From Berberis thunbergii (taxonomy: Eukaryota; Streptophyta; Magnoliopsida; Ranunculales; Berberidaceae), in the NCBI GenBank assembly GCA_003290165.1, contig QNQO01000448.1:372001-436000 (forward strand): a stretch of DNA of 64,000 nucleotides, in the 5' to 3' direction. Both the position numbers and the translations under genes were made by a program. Below, one piece after another: positions 22,176 through 32,847 of the stretch (its first letter is position 1; each line of letters begins with the position of its first letter). Below the pieces are notes generated by a model. The model was not told where the DNA came from, searched no databases, and was given only the letters and a program-made list of their open reading frames with translations.

Positions 22176-22250
22176 TCCAAGACGTACCCTCAGCAGGCTG
22201 GAACCATTCCCAAGAACAGATACATCGTCATCAAGGGCAGACCCTGCAAG
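22176..22250 (+). pseudogene. eIF5A exon
   Basis: 25 codons ending at a GTTGGT donor encode SKTYPQQAGTIPKNRYIVIK followed by GRPCK, a near-exact match to the N-terminal part of plant translation factor eIF5A. This segment is upstream of the hypusine-bearing loop. Arg-Lys-Asn-Gly of the family reads Pro-Lys-Asn-Arg here. The acceptor side is unclear. The fragment is too short for function. Confidence 0.88.
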
Positions 22251-23005
22251 GTTGGTTCTTTTGCTCTGTTTTGATGTAAATATTGAAAATTTTGATGTGT
22301 TTTTGTATGATTCAGATCAAGATATGTGTTTGGTGTCTCGTTATATTTGATTATCTTTGATGGGTTGTTGTTTGATTGAAGAGAATCAAGAAAATTTTTT
22401 GATGGGTAGCTAGGCCTGTTTGGGGTAACCCTTTTGTTCAAGATCTTTCATCATTCATCCATTTGTTAGTTGATTCAACTGTTGATTTGATAGTCTGGGT
22501 TTGTTTGATTTTTCATTTTGTCGGTGGGGTTTTGATCTTATAATTTGTTTAGATTTTTTGATGAATTGATGTCTCTATCTTGATCATTTATTTTCTTCAG
22601 TCTTCCATGGACACCAGATAGTAGTAAGATTGTTGTATGATTTAATTTGGATGCGAGTGTTGGGTTCAGTAAATCCTAAATAATCAAGTTGGCAGACTGA
22701 TATAATATCTATATGCACTATATATTCAATGTGGAAGATTGAAACTTGTATATCACGCGTACAAGCAAAACAATAAGTCCCAAAATCTGCTATTGTTTAC
22801 TTCTTTTTTTTTAGTCTGCATGGTCTAGTGTTATTCGTTGAAATTGTTCTTCGTCTGATGAACTTTGTTCCACAAGTGTTCGATTGTCGTCTGCATGGTT
22901 GTTTTCAAGGCCTAATTACTTCAGTAAGCTGCAGTTGTTATTATGTTGTTTATCGACTTGAAGTGCTCTGATTCTTTATCATGTAATCAAGTTCTTCTCT
23001 TACAG
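22251..23005. other. Intron-like interior of element A
   Basis: It contains CGTTGAAATTGTTCTTCGTC and flanking sequence at about 22836-22878, which also occurs at about 13005-13048 on the other side of element B. This is a direct repeat of about 43 bp within element A. Otherwise nothing is recognised. Confidence 0.5.
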
Positions 23006-23077
23006 AGTGAAAAACAATCAAGCTGGTGTGGACTTGAAGAGAACAAGGACCTATGTAGTGAACAATGCTATCTCCGG
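23006..23077 (+). other. Exon-like segment, protein not recognised
   Basis: After a TTACAG acceptor, a frame encodes VKNNQAGVDLKRTRTYVVNN followed by AISG and then a GTAACT donor. Borders and composition fit a captured exon. The source gene is not known to me. Confidence 0.45.
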
Positions 23078-23840
23078 GTAACTTTTGTCATGTCTAAGTT
23101 TAAAATGCATACTTCCATGTTATCACTGTTGAAAATGAAGCTTAAGATCAACAAAATGGTTATGATATACTCTTCAACATGTTATAACACCTCCAATTCT
23201 AGAGGGTACATCAAGTAGATCTTTACTTGTTTCAACATCTTAATGTAGTAAATAAAACAAGGAAATTTTGTAATGCTATCAAGTAGATCTTCACTTCATT
23301 TCATGCATATTGATCCTCATTGTGACAGATAAAAACTTTTTCTCATGATATAACCCAAGTACATAATATGCAATTTCATTTCACAAACAGATTACAAATC
23401 TGACTAACCAAACTAATGTCTACACCAACATTGATTAGAATAACATGGTTCTTGAATTTTTCTAATGTTACCAAACCAATATGAATTGTTGATTTTACTG
23501 TAACTGATAACAATAACATCATTGAAATTTTTTACATTTTTACTCAATCTCTAAGTCTATATTCATTTGAAAATTTTCATTTTCTTTTCCAATTTTTGAG
23601 TCTATGACGAAAAAATCATCTAAACATCTCATTCTCATATCTGTGAGGATGTTTTGTAGGAGAAGACCTTAGTCAGGTTTCTGCCAGGCTACTAATATTG
23701 GTGTCATACTGAACATACAACATGCAGTTGGTTGAATAATTAGTTTTTAGAAATTTGGCATTTTTCGTTGTAATTATGCTCCTGCTACCTTTTATTTATG
23801 TTGTATGTGTCAATATCATGATTTTTCTTTTTTTGGCAGT

Positions 23841-23978
23841 TTTACCGAGGTAAGAGCAGGTGTGAAGCTGAGTTCAGAGAAGCTGCAAAAGTTGGGATGG
23901 CGATACAGGCCCTTGGATGAAACCCTTGTTGATTCTGTCAAAAGCTACCAAGAATCCGGTCTCCTGGGTAAGGATTAG
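23841..23978 (+). pseudogene. Cinnamoyl-CoA-reductase-like terminal exon
   Basis: After TTGGCAG, 45 codons run to a TAG at 23976-23978. They include VKLSSEKLQKLGW, RYRPLDETLVDSV and KSYQESGLL. This matches the C-terminus of plant CCR-like/dihydroflavonol-reductase-type NADPH dehydrogenases of the extended SDR family. The natural stop position is kept. The Rossmann fold and catalytic YxxxK are absent, so it is only a tail. It could serve as the 3' end of a chimeric transcript. Confidence 0.8.
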
Positions 23979-24434
23979 ATCATTTTGATGTTAAGAGCTG
24001 AGGCGACTGCAGATGTCTAAATGCGGTTTTGTTTGTTGTTTTTACTGTTCCCTTATCCTGTCATGTTTATGTACTTCAAATTTGAAAGATGGCTCAAAAT
24101 GGTGTAATACATGTAAGTTGTCAGTTTTATTTTTTGTATCTTCTGTTTCCTCTCTTTACTTGTTTATATTTTGTCTTGTGATGTGTATTCTGGTTGCAAT
24201 AATTCTTTGTCCACCATGTTAATCAGATTTCTCCACAGAATGAGATTTTCACTGTCACATTAATAAAATGCGTACAATGATGTCGAAGACTGTAGTTCTT
24301 AGAACCAAAATTGTGCAGCTAAGCAAACAACCGCTGTGTTGTAAATGTTGTTTTTAAATTTAATCAAAACTAATCACGTGCTGAATTATGCTTACCTATA
24401 AGATGTAATCAAAAGTCATTTGATAGCAAAAAAA
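23979..24434. other. Possible 3' flank of the CCR-like exon
   Basis: T-rich sequence that probably corresponds to 3' untranslated and downstream DNA of the captured gene. No further match. Confidence 0.35.
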
Positions 24435-24776
24435 AAATTGCAACGGCTTAAAACCGTGGCTAAATATTGCAACGGCTCAGAACCGTGGCCATGATTTGCG
24501 ACGCCTTATAATCGTGGCTAGGACTGGCCAAGGCTTAAAACCGTGGCTAAAGCTTTTGCAACGGCTTAGAACCGTGGCTAACATGTTTGCAACGGTTTAT
24601 AACCGTGGCTAAATCATCAACCGTCCTCGAGCATAAATCCGTTGCTAACATGTTTGCAACGATTTCTAGCCGTTACTGGGGATTTAGTGACGCCTCTACA
24701 GCTCACGGCTCTAAGCCGCGATAATGGGTTACCCCCACGGTTTAAAACCGTTGCTAATGGGCATTTTGGTGTAGTA
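24435..24776. repeat. Right subterminal array and TIR of element A
   Basis: About ten GCAACGGCTTAAAACCGTGG-type motifs, then the conserved end block (GGGTTACCCCCACGG) and the TIR TTTTGGTGTAGTA. Confidence 0.88.
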
Positions 24777-24779
24777 AGA

Positions 24780-24990
24780 AATCCTCCATCCCTTCCAACG
24801 AGAGGGTAAGGGACGAATCGACAAGCATGATACATGTTTTCCATAGGCACATTTTGAGTCCGAACAATCAAACAGGTCCAAAAAATAACCTTCAGAAAGA
24901 TGAGGATCCAAGCGATATGCACCGACCAATAGATGTCAAGCGCCTAGAGCCATGATCCTTCTATATCACTAACCTTTACAGACAAAGACC
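24780..24990 (+). pseudogene. gag continuation after element A
   Basis: The sequence resumes the Tat-type gag directly after the AGA duplication. The frame is degenerate, and no intact CCHC knuckle could be read. It connects gag (8783-9238) with the protease. Confidence 0.55.
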
Positions 24991-25029
24991 TTCGAAGCAT
25001 CCAGTTTCCACATAATAACACTCTGGTAA

Positions 25030-25406
25030 TCACGATCTCCCTAGCAAGCTGGGAAGCAAGGAGATCCTTGGTGGACACGGGGAGTTCATTGAACGTTCTA
25101 TTCCTCTGCACATTCCACAACATGCAGCCAAAGGAAGAGGTCCTAATTTTTAATAACCGATCGATGATTGATTTCAGTGGCGAAAAGCGTTTCCCCATGG
25201 GAAAGATACAACTAACAATAGTCATGGGAGCGCCACCGATCCAGAAAATGTTGTTTCAAGAGCTTATAGTGATCGACGCACCATCTGCCTATAATGTTGT
25301 CCTGGGGAGACTCAGGCCACACCAAATGGGAGCAGTAGTTTCCACTCTGCACCAATGCATCAAGTATCCAATCAACCAAATAGTTGGTACCATTCAAGGC
25401 TACTAA
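25030..25406 (+). pseudogene. Retroviral-type aspartic protease (gypsy)
   Basis: The frame contains VDTGSSLNVLF, the catalytic DTGS motif of retrotransposon proteases, then PPIQKMLFQELIVIDAPSAY and NVVLGR, the family C-terminal block in which ILGR is usual. It is closed by TAA at 25404. It would process the gag-pol polyprotein. Flanking frames are broken. Confidence 0.8.
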
Positions 25407-25619
25407 GCAGTAGCCATAGAATGCTAATATGTGACCCCACAGTAGCCTGATAGTTTTCAGCTGGCGACCAATCAAGCAACCAAGATGTCTCTTAATCTTG
25501 CCAAAGAAATCGGGATAAGGCAAGCTCCGGTGAGCCCCTGGGGCAAACCTAATGTCGATCAACCAAAGGAATAAATCATCACAGTTTACCTTGACAACCC
25601 TCTCAACAATAGGGCCATT

Positions 25620-26400
25620 CAAATAGGTTTCCGCTTAAATAAAGAGTTGTCGGATCAGCTGACAGAGCTACTACAGCGAAACCAAGACGTTTTCACCTGG
25701 ACCATGCGAGACATGGTGGGAATTGACCCGTCAGTAATTACTCATTGCCTAGAGGTGGACTCCACGAGAAAACCATGCGGCAGAAATAGTGGTCGTGGCG
25801 CCTGAAAGAAAGAAAATTATCAACGTGGAGGTACAACGACTACTCAATGTGGATATGATCAAGGAAGCGAAATACCCGGACTGGCAAGCAAACACCGTAT
25901 TGCCAAGGAAGAAAAATGGGAAGTGGAGAGTCTCATAGATTACACGGACTTGAATAAGGCATGCCCAAATGACAGCTTCCCACTTCCCCGCATCGATCTG
26001 ATCATGGATGCCACATCCGTATATAACCTCTTGAGCTTCATGGAACCCTATTCAGGCTACAACCTTTTATTAATGCACTAACCTGATCAAGAAAAGACTT
26101 ATTTCATAACTAAGAGAGGAATATATTGCAACAGGGTGATGCCATTCGGCTTGAAATATGCAAGTGCAATGTATCAACGACTGGTGAATCGAAGGTTCAA
26201 AGAACAAATCGACAAGAACATGAAGGTTTACATAAACGATATGATTGTCAAGAGCCTTTGCAGCCCTAACCACATAGCAGACCTCACTGAAGCATTCAGC
26301 CAACTCCGAAGGTATCAGATGAAACTCAACCCACAAAAGTGTACGTTCGGAATTGAGTCAGGGAAATTCATAGGTTACATAGTAAACTAGAGGGGAATCG
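25620..26400 (+). pseudogene. Reverse transcriptase (Tat-type gypsy)
   Basis: Recognisable blocks in order: VLPRKKNGKWRV, DLNKACPNDSFPLPRIDL, FMEPYSGYN, MPFGLKYASAMYQRLVN, the active-site block YINDM (YVDDM in the family, so the first catalytic Asp is replaced by Asn) and LNPQKCTFGI. Frames are interrupted by several stops and shifts (near 25793, 25937, 26081 and 26388). It is inactive. Confidence 0.85.
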
Positions 26401-26429
26401 AAGCTGATCCAAAGTAGATTCGGGCCCTT

Positions 26430-27404
26430 CTCGACTTGAAACCGCCAACATCAGGGGCATTCAAAGCCTGACTGGGAGGGATGCAACACTCAACAGGTTT
26501 ATATCCAAATCATCCGACAATGCATTGCTTTCTTCAAAATACTAAGGGGAAGCAAAGGGTTCTCAAGGGATGAAGAGTATGAACAAGCCTTCCAGAATTT
26601 GAAGGCGTACATGGGGAGTCCAGAACTACTCTCAAAATCGGCAACATGAGAAACGTTTTACTTGTACTTGTTCCTCTCCAAGCATGTCGTCAGCTTATCC
26701 CTTGTGTGGACGACCGGGGAATTCAAATACCAGTGTACTACGCAAGTAAGACCTTCGTAGAGGCAGAGGCACACTACCCAGACATGGAGAAATTAGCTCT
26801 GACATTGGTCATATCCTTGAGGAAATTGAGGCCTTATTTTCAGGCCCACTCTATAACAGTTCTAACTAAGCACCCGTTCCGCACGGTACTACACAAGCCA
26901 AAGATATTCAAAAGGATGGTGAAATGGTCGGTAGAACTCGGGTAGTATGACATAAGCTAAGCCCCAAGAACAACCATCAAAGCCCAAGCGCTGGTAGACT
27001 TCATCGCCAAGTTCACCAGTGGTGAATAACCAATGGCAAACCTTAAAGCCCAAGATTCAGACAGTCAAGGATGGACCTTGCGTTGTGATGGGTCATCAAT
27101 AGGAAAAGCAAGCAAAACTAGAATTACCCTCCGCTCCCCAAGCGGCTTCACCCTCGAAAAAGTCATCAGATTCGGTTTTTTCGTCTCAAATAACGAAGCC
27201 AAATATGAGGCCTTTCTATCTGGCTTAAAGCTAACCATGGGGATCGGGATAGATCACTTAACGATGTACAATGACTCAAGACTTGTAGTCAATCAGGTCA
27301 AAGGAAAACTCAACAGCAAAGACCCCCGCATGATAACCTACCGCAATAAGGTACTCTTTGCAATAAGTGGGTTCAAGATGTGCGAGCTCTTACAATGCCC
27401 CTGA
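26430..27404 (+). pseudogene. Two RNase H domains (dual, Tat-type)
   Basis: A first RNase H region carries VYYASKTFVEAEAHYPDMEK and LRPYFQAHSITVLTKHP. After a linker (ALVDFIAKFT), a second, archaeal-like RNase H follows with WTLRCDGSS, NNEAKYEAFLSGL and NDSRLVVNQVKG. The duplicated RNase H is a hallmark of the Tat lineage. Stops near 26944 and 27027 separate the two. The second domain (27033-27404) is the longest intact frame of the element. Confidence 0.82.
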
Positions 27405-27632
27405 GACGACAATGAAAGAGTTGATGCGCTGTCTAATGAAACCTCAGCCTCCGCCGAAGTCTTGAATAGTCTCATCGAATACCAAGAGCAATGAAGCCTC
27501 GACGGAAGATCCCAATGATGTTTGTGCTACAAATACAACGACGAGTTGGATGACTCTAATTCTCAAATATATTGAAAGCGGAGCCCTGCCGACCGATAAG
27601 GCCGAAGCCAAAATACTCAGAAGCAGAGCAGT

Positions 27633-28765
27633 GTGGTACACTCTCCTAAAGACAAGTTATACAAGAGATCAACAAATGGACTTCTGCTCCGATGCCTGTC
27701 CCCTCCCAAGGCAGATCAGGTCCTAAATAAGATCCACGACAGGATATGCGAAAATTATCCGGGTGGGAAAACCCTTGCCCACAAAGTTCGAACCCTCGGG
27801 TACTATTGGCTGGCGATGCAACAAGAAGCCAAAGATATTGTCCGACAATGAGAGAAATGTCAGAGGTTCACGCCATACACGCACATGCCTGCCCAACCAC
27901 TGACACCAATGATTAGTTCGTGGTCATTCGCACAATAGAGGATGAACATTGTCGAACCACCCCCAGCATCAACCGGTTAAAAGTCCCTTATTGTGGAAAC
28001 TGACTACTTCACCAAGTGGGTCGAAGCAGAGCCCCGATCCAAGATAGAGGCAAATCCAAATAGAGAAACTCATACGGGCAACCATCGTTTGTAGATTTGG
28101 CATCCCGAGAGTATTGGTCAGCGATAATGGAATTCAATTTGAAGGTATCAAGGTTAAAAAAAACTATATGAAAGTTTGAACATCAGTCACCATTTATCCT
28201 AGCCAGGGCATCCACAAGCCAACGACCAGCGGAGGTTACTAACCAAAAAATCTTGGAAGCAATCAAAAGAAAACTTGACGCAGCCAAGGGAAAATGGGTT
28301 TCAGAGCTACTAGGAAAACTCTGAACATACCGCACAACCAAAAGAACCCCTATCGGAGAAGCACCCTCACCCTAGCCTATGGGTCATAAGTCATGGTTAT
28401 GATGAAACTTAAAGTGCTTACTTTTCAAATGGAGGAGTTAAGAGGAGACGACAATGACGAAGCCTTGAGCATCGGACTAAACCTCCTTGAGGAAAAACAA
28501 GATCTAGCTCCACCAAGACGCTGCCTACCAGCAACGAATAGCGCAATAGTACAACAAAATTTTCAAGCCATGCGAATTCAAAGTAGGAGACTGGGTACTC
28601 AGAAAAACCCAGCAAAACACCAAAGAAGCAGGCACACGAAAACTTGAAGGGCCCTACAGGGTGACCAAGGTCAATAGGCCAGAGACCTACTGGTTGGAAG
28701 ACATAAATGGTGACGGACTTAAACGACCATGGAATGTAAAGTACCTCAAAAAATATTATCAATAA
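27633..28765 (+). pseudogene. Integrase (Tat-type gypsy)
   Basis: The zinc-binding region is visible as HDRICENYPGGKTLAHKVRT and CQRFTP, followed by catalytic-core scraps (VETDYFTKWVEAEP, and VLVSDNG in a shifted frame). The C-terminal part has RGDDNDEALSIGLNLLEEK and, in shifted frames, FKVGDWVLRKTQQNTKEAGT and RPETYWLEDINGDGLKRPWN, ending LKKYYQ at 28762. Many frameshifts are present. It is non-functional. Confidence 0.82.
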
Positions 28766-28849
28766 AATATTTGCTTTCACTGAACTTCAATTTCTATCTG
28801 TTACAACCAACACAACGTCCAATCATATGCCATGGCCAGATCCAAAAGA

Positions 28850-30010
28850 TCAAGCTCGACGCCTAGTCCGCTGTGCACGGATGACGATGTCCTAGGAAGT
28901 GGGAATCTAGTCAATGCTTTCACGCCTAATGACTATGACTCACCAAGGGATCATTATTCTTCTATATACAATGGTCGCCGAACCTAACCAGGTAAGCTTA
29001 GTCAGTTCGTTACTGATGATGACGACTTTTGGTGCGCCTAACGCCTAGTCTGTTGTGTGTGGATGATGGTCTAGGAAGTCGGAGTCTAGTCAACACTCTC
29101 ACGCCTGACGAGACGGCTCTCCAAGGGATCATTGCTCTTCTACAGACAATGGTTGTCGGACCTAACCAGGTATGCTTAGTCAGTTGGCGACTGATGATGA
29201 CGAATTTTGATGCACTCGACAGTGGTTTCCAGGCCTAACCAGGTAAGCTTAGTTAGTTCGTGACTGATGATGACAGCTTCTAGTACGCCCGATGCTTAGT
29301 CTGTTGTACACGGATAACGAGGGCCTAAGAAAGGGGAGTCTAGTCAGTGCTCTCACTCCTGATGACAATGACTCACCAAGGGATCATTGCTCTTCTACAA
29401 ACAATGGTCGTTGAACCTAACCAGGTAAGCTTATTCAGTTTGTGACTGATGACAATGACTTATGGTGCACCTGACACCTAGTCCACTACACGCGAATGAT
29501 GATGGCCTAGGAAGTGGGAGTCTAGTCAGTGCTCTCACGCCAGATGATGACGACTCGCCAAGGGATCATTGCTCATCTACAAACAATGGTCGCCGAACTT
29601 AACCATGTAAGCCTAGTCAATTAGAGACTGATGATGACAATTTTTGGTGCGCCCGACGCCTAGTCCACTGCACGCGGATGACAATGGCCTAGGAAATGGG
29701 AGTCTAGTCAGCGCTCTCACGCCTATTGATGACTCGTCAATGGATCATTGCTATTCTACAAACAATTGTCGTCGAACCTAACCAGGTAAGCTTAGTCAGT
29801 TCGTGACTGATAACTAGGGCTTCTAGTGCGCCCGACGCTTAGTCAACTGCGCGCGGATGACGATGGCCTAAAAATGGGAGTCTAGTTAGCGCTCTCACAC
29901 CTAACGACGATAACTCATCAAGGGATCATTGCTCTTCTACAAATAATGATCCCCGAATCTGATTAGGTAAGCCTAGTCAGTGACAATTGATGACGACAAC
30001 TTTTGGTAAA
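28850..30010 (+). repeat. 180-bp tandem array in the 3' region of the Tat element
   Basis: The word AACCAGGTAAGCTTAGTCAG recurs, with changes, near 28986, 29161, 29233, 29417, 29599, 29779 and 29957, a period of 175-184 bp with one short unit of 72 bp. Each unit also contains CTAGTC, CTCACGCCT and AAGGGATCATTGCTCTTCTAC. Degenerate partial units continue to about 30280. Tandem arrays between integrase and the 3' LTR are known in Tat/Retand elements and can seed satellites. Confidence 0.88.
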
Positions 30011-30414
30011 CTCCCAAATTTGCAGCTCACTATGCGTGGATGTCGATGATTTGGAAAGTGGTAGCCTAGTCAGCTTCGATTGTTGTCGATGGCTTGCCAC
30101 GGGGACCATTGCTCTTCTACAAAACATGGTTGCTAAAATTGATCACAACCTAGTTATAGTTCTTACGCATGTAACGATGATCCGCCAGGGACCATAGCAG
30201 CTCAACTATAAACAAAGGTTGCTCATAGCGATCAATTTCGATGCAACTCAACTGATAACACAGACCATCTACCAGCTTGTAGGGCCTGAAAATATTAATT
30301 CCACGACCTGAAGCATGGGTCAAAAGCTTCTAACGAAGACATAATGGCACGACAGTACAAGACAAACAAGCAAAGTTACAAAATATGACTTTCATTAAAA
30401 GTTATGTTTTTGTC

Positions 30415-31103
30415 CTACATTACAAGTATTTTGGAACAACAAGGGACAAAATGGCTTCGACAACAGCCTGTCTCGAAGGACCATGATTTTTTTTTCAGCA
30501 TGATAGTTATGAAAGTAGTCTTTCTATAATAGACGAAATCAAGGTCAAGACTAGGGCATTTTTCTCTAATAAGCTTCAGAAATTCTAGCATGCCCCGAAC
30601 GACCTCTGATGACACCTACAACTTCCGTTTTGGAGCCCCAAAATCCACCGCACTTACTAATGCAGCATATTGCGAACGCTCTTCTATCAATAAACGCTCT
30701 GTTTCACGAATGGGACGAAGTCCCTCAGCAACTTCTTACTCGAGTTGTCACCGTATAACAGCTCATTCGGTTCCGGCTCGCTTCCTCTCAGCAATCTGAG
30801 CCTGTAGATCAGACGACCACTTGTCCAAGAGACCTTCAAAGTGCTCCAACTCAGTACGAGCCTGCACCAATTCCGATCGGGTAGAAGCTAGGTCAACTCT
30901 AGTTGAGCTTTTATGGCTACCAATTCTACTTCAAATGTGGACGTCGCGATCCGCATGACCCCCAAGCCCGCAGCGACATTGGAATCCAACAGTTGATCGG
31001 TCAAAGAGTCCACCCGGTGGAGAGCATCCGAATATGACATTCGCAAGTCTGCAAAAGCCTTCTCCAGAGCAAGTACTCTCCCGCGAGCATCAAGTTGCAT
31101 CAC
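30415..31103 (-). pseudogene. Antisense coiled-coil ORF of the Tat element
   Basis: On the strand opposite to gag-pol, a start-proximal frame (31103-30888) encodes LALEKAFADLRMSYSDALHR and VDSLTDQLL. After a one-base shift it continues with a charged coiled-coil stretch (QARTELEHFEGLLDKW, LQAQIAERKRAG) and, in further frames, RPIRETERLLIEERSQYAAL and LEFLKLIREKCPSLDLDFVY. Tat-lineage elements often carry such an antisense ORF of unknown function between pol and the 3' LTR. It is broken by at least two frameshifts. Confidence 0.6.
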
Positions 31104-31150
31104 AACAAAATCATGTGACTCAGTAACGCGAGCCTTCGCCAGAGAAATTT

Positions 31151-32847
31151 TGGGTACAAACCAAGCGTTTGTTGGGTTGTTCGCAAACTTTCAAAAATGG
31201 AAAAAAAATGGATTGTAAAGATGACAATGACAAAGCACAAGATCAAGTATCCCTAGATGATTGGTTAGAAGAACTACACAAGAAACAATCACTTCTAAAC
31301 CACACAAATGCCAAATCTAAGCAAAAAACATTTTAATGAGATTTTATCTTGTTAATCTGTGAGGGACAAGATTGATTGAAACCAGTGGGTGTTACGTTGT
31401 TATCTATTATTGTTTGATTAGATAGGGTGCTAACAGATGATCCTAAAAGCTTGTATCCAACAATACAAAGTTCAAAATTAGGAGGTCAAAGTTATACTTG
31501 CAAGAAGCCGGATTATTGCACAAGTGACAGGAGATCACATGGTCTAATTAAGAACTGTACCTGTGCTACCGCTCTATAGACCGATTGATATGAGAACGAA
31601 GCGTGTCAAATACGTACTAAAGGTGTGTGTTCCTAGCCAAAACTGTTAGTTACACCACGTCCTTCTGCGGTCTGCAGCTTACTAATGACTTGGCGTACTG
31701 GGTAAGTTACCCATGTGGTAGTGGCCTCTCGGAGTTCATTGAATGATTAAACCCAATGTCACATTTTTCTTTAGTCAACACAAAAATCAACAGAATAACA
31801 TTGGTCATAGTTGTCCTATGAACACCGTTCTAGTTGGCTCTAATTTTAGTTGTTTTTAGTATGTGCCTTGGTTTCACACAACTAGAGTTATGAGGTGGGT
31901 GATGAAATCCCACCAGTTTCAAAAACAGGGCTAGGTCTTCCCTCTTTGTTTATGGTAGTTTATTAACGTACGCAGCCACGCAGTTCGTTATGATGTAGAA
32001 ACATAAACAAACATGAAACCATGTCCAATCGATTTTCACTTAGTACCCAAGCCACTAAAACAATGTGTCTCAAAAAGATACTACTTTGCTAGCTTGGACA
32101 CAAGGTCTCTACCGTGGGAGTAGAGAGAAGTGTTATTTGAGAGCTACTCCTCCTAGGTTCAAGCAATTGCACTCTCCTCCACAACACCACTGTTGTCTAC
32201 TACAAAAAAATTTGCCCTTTTCAAAGAACAATTTAAAAAAAATAAAATTGACTTTGATTGCTATCTAAATAAATATACATACAATCAAACAATTATACAT
32301 GCAAAGATGTTTAATGGTCTTGCACAAGAAGTCATAATTTTTTTTGTTTGTTTTTTTTAAAGTGAATTAATTTTAACCTAAAACTAACAATCAACCTAAT
32401 GCTAAAATAATGTCTAACTATTACAAGTTGCACTCGACCATTCGAGGCATATTAAAAAAAAGTTAATAAAAAATAAACTCTCTTCCTCACTAGAAACTAC
32501 AAAAAAAAAAAATGTCTTCAAGCAAGTCTTAGGCAATTTCGCAGCTTTATCACTCACTTTTCCAAACGAATTTGTTCAATAGGCAACCAACCTCAAAAAA
32601 ATCTGAAAAAATTTACAGAATTTCAGAGGAGTATCATAGAATTTGCTATAAAGTTTTCATGAAAATGGACACTATGTGAGTCGTCTGCTGCGGCGTTGTT
32701 TTGTTATATGCTGAAAATTACCGAAAAGCATAAATATGACCCAAAAAAATAAAGAAAAGGGAAAAAATTAAAGAAATTAAAAATCTTCTCTATTGTCTCC
32801 AAAGTTGTATCTTCAAAAATGTCTTCCTTCACCAAGTGATGTGCAAT
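31151..32847. other. Repeat-derived but unassigned sequence
   Basis: No coding match. AT-rich. The switch in composition after 31150 suggests that the Tat element was truncated here by another insertion or deletion. Nothing else could be supported. Confidence 0.4.

Larger units (their letters stand above)
9239..24776. mobile_element. Pack-CACTA element A, nested in gag
   Basis: The left end is CACTACACCAAAAGG and the right end is the near-complement TTTTGGTGTAGTA, with the final G changed to A. It is flanked by AGA at 9236-9238 and 24777-24779, the 3-bp duplication typical of CACTA (En/Spm) elements. Both ends carry arrays of a subterminal unit built around AACGGCTTAAAACCGTGGCTA in both orientations. 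No transposase-like reading frame was recognised in the roughly 8.1 kb that remain after removing element B. Instead the inside contains exons of at least three host genes (MBD protein, eIF5A, CCR-like) and three exon-like segments I could not name. Mobility would require a transposase supplied from elsewhere. Confidence 0.9.
8168..31150 (+). mobile_element. Tat-type Ty3/gypsy retrotransposon split by nested CACTA elements
   Basis: The order is LTR, primer-binding site, gag, protease, RT, RNase H, second RNase H, integrase, tandem-repeat region and antisense ORF, which is the plan of the Tat/Retand branch of plant gypsy elements. The internal part jumps from 9238 to 24780 across CACTA element A. 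All domains are broken by stops and frameshifts. No second LTR was found downstream: recognisable element sequence stops near 31150, so the 3' LTR is lost or beyond recognition. Removing element A leaves about 7.4 kb. Confidence 0.85.

Noticed and set aside
25212..25622. Minus-strand frame of 136 codons
   Set aside because: It is antisense to the gypsy protease and its linker and has no independent similarity.
28418..28780. Minus-strand frame of 120 codons
   Set aside because: It is antisense to the integrase C-terminus, whose motifs are clear on the plus strand.
31151..32847. 3' LTR of the Tat-type element
   Set aside because: I searched by eye for the LTR landmarks (ATGATGATCTC, ACTTGTGCTC, ACTGCATCA) downstream of the antisense ORF and found none.
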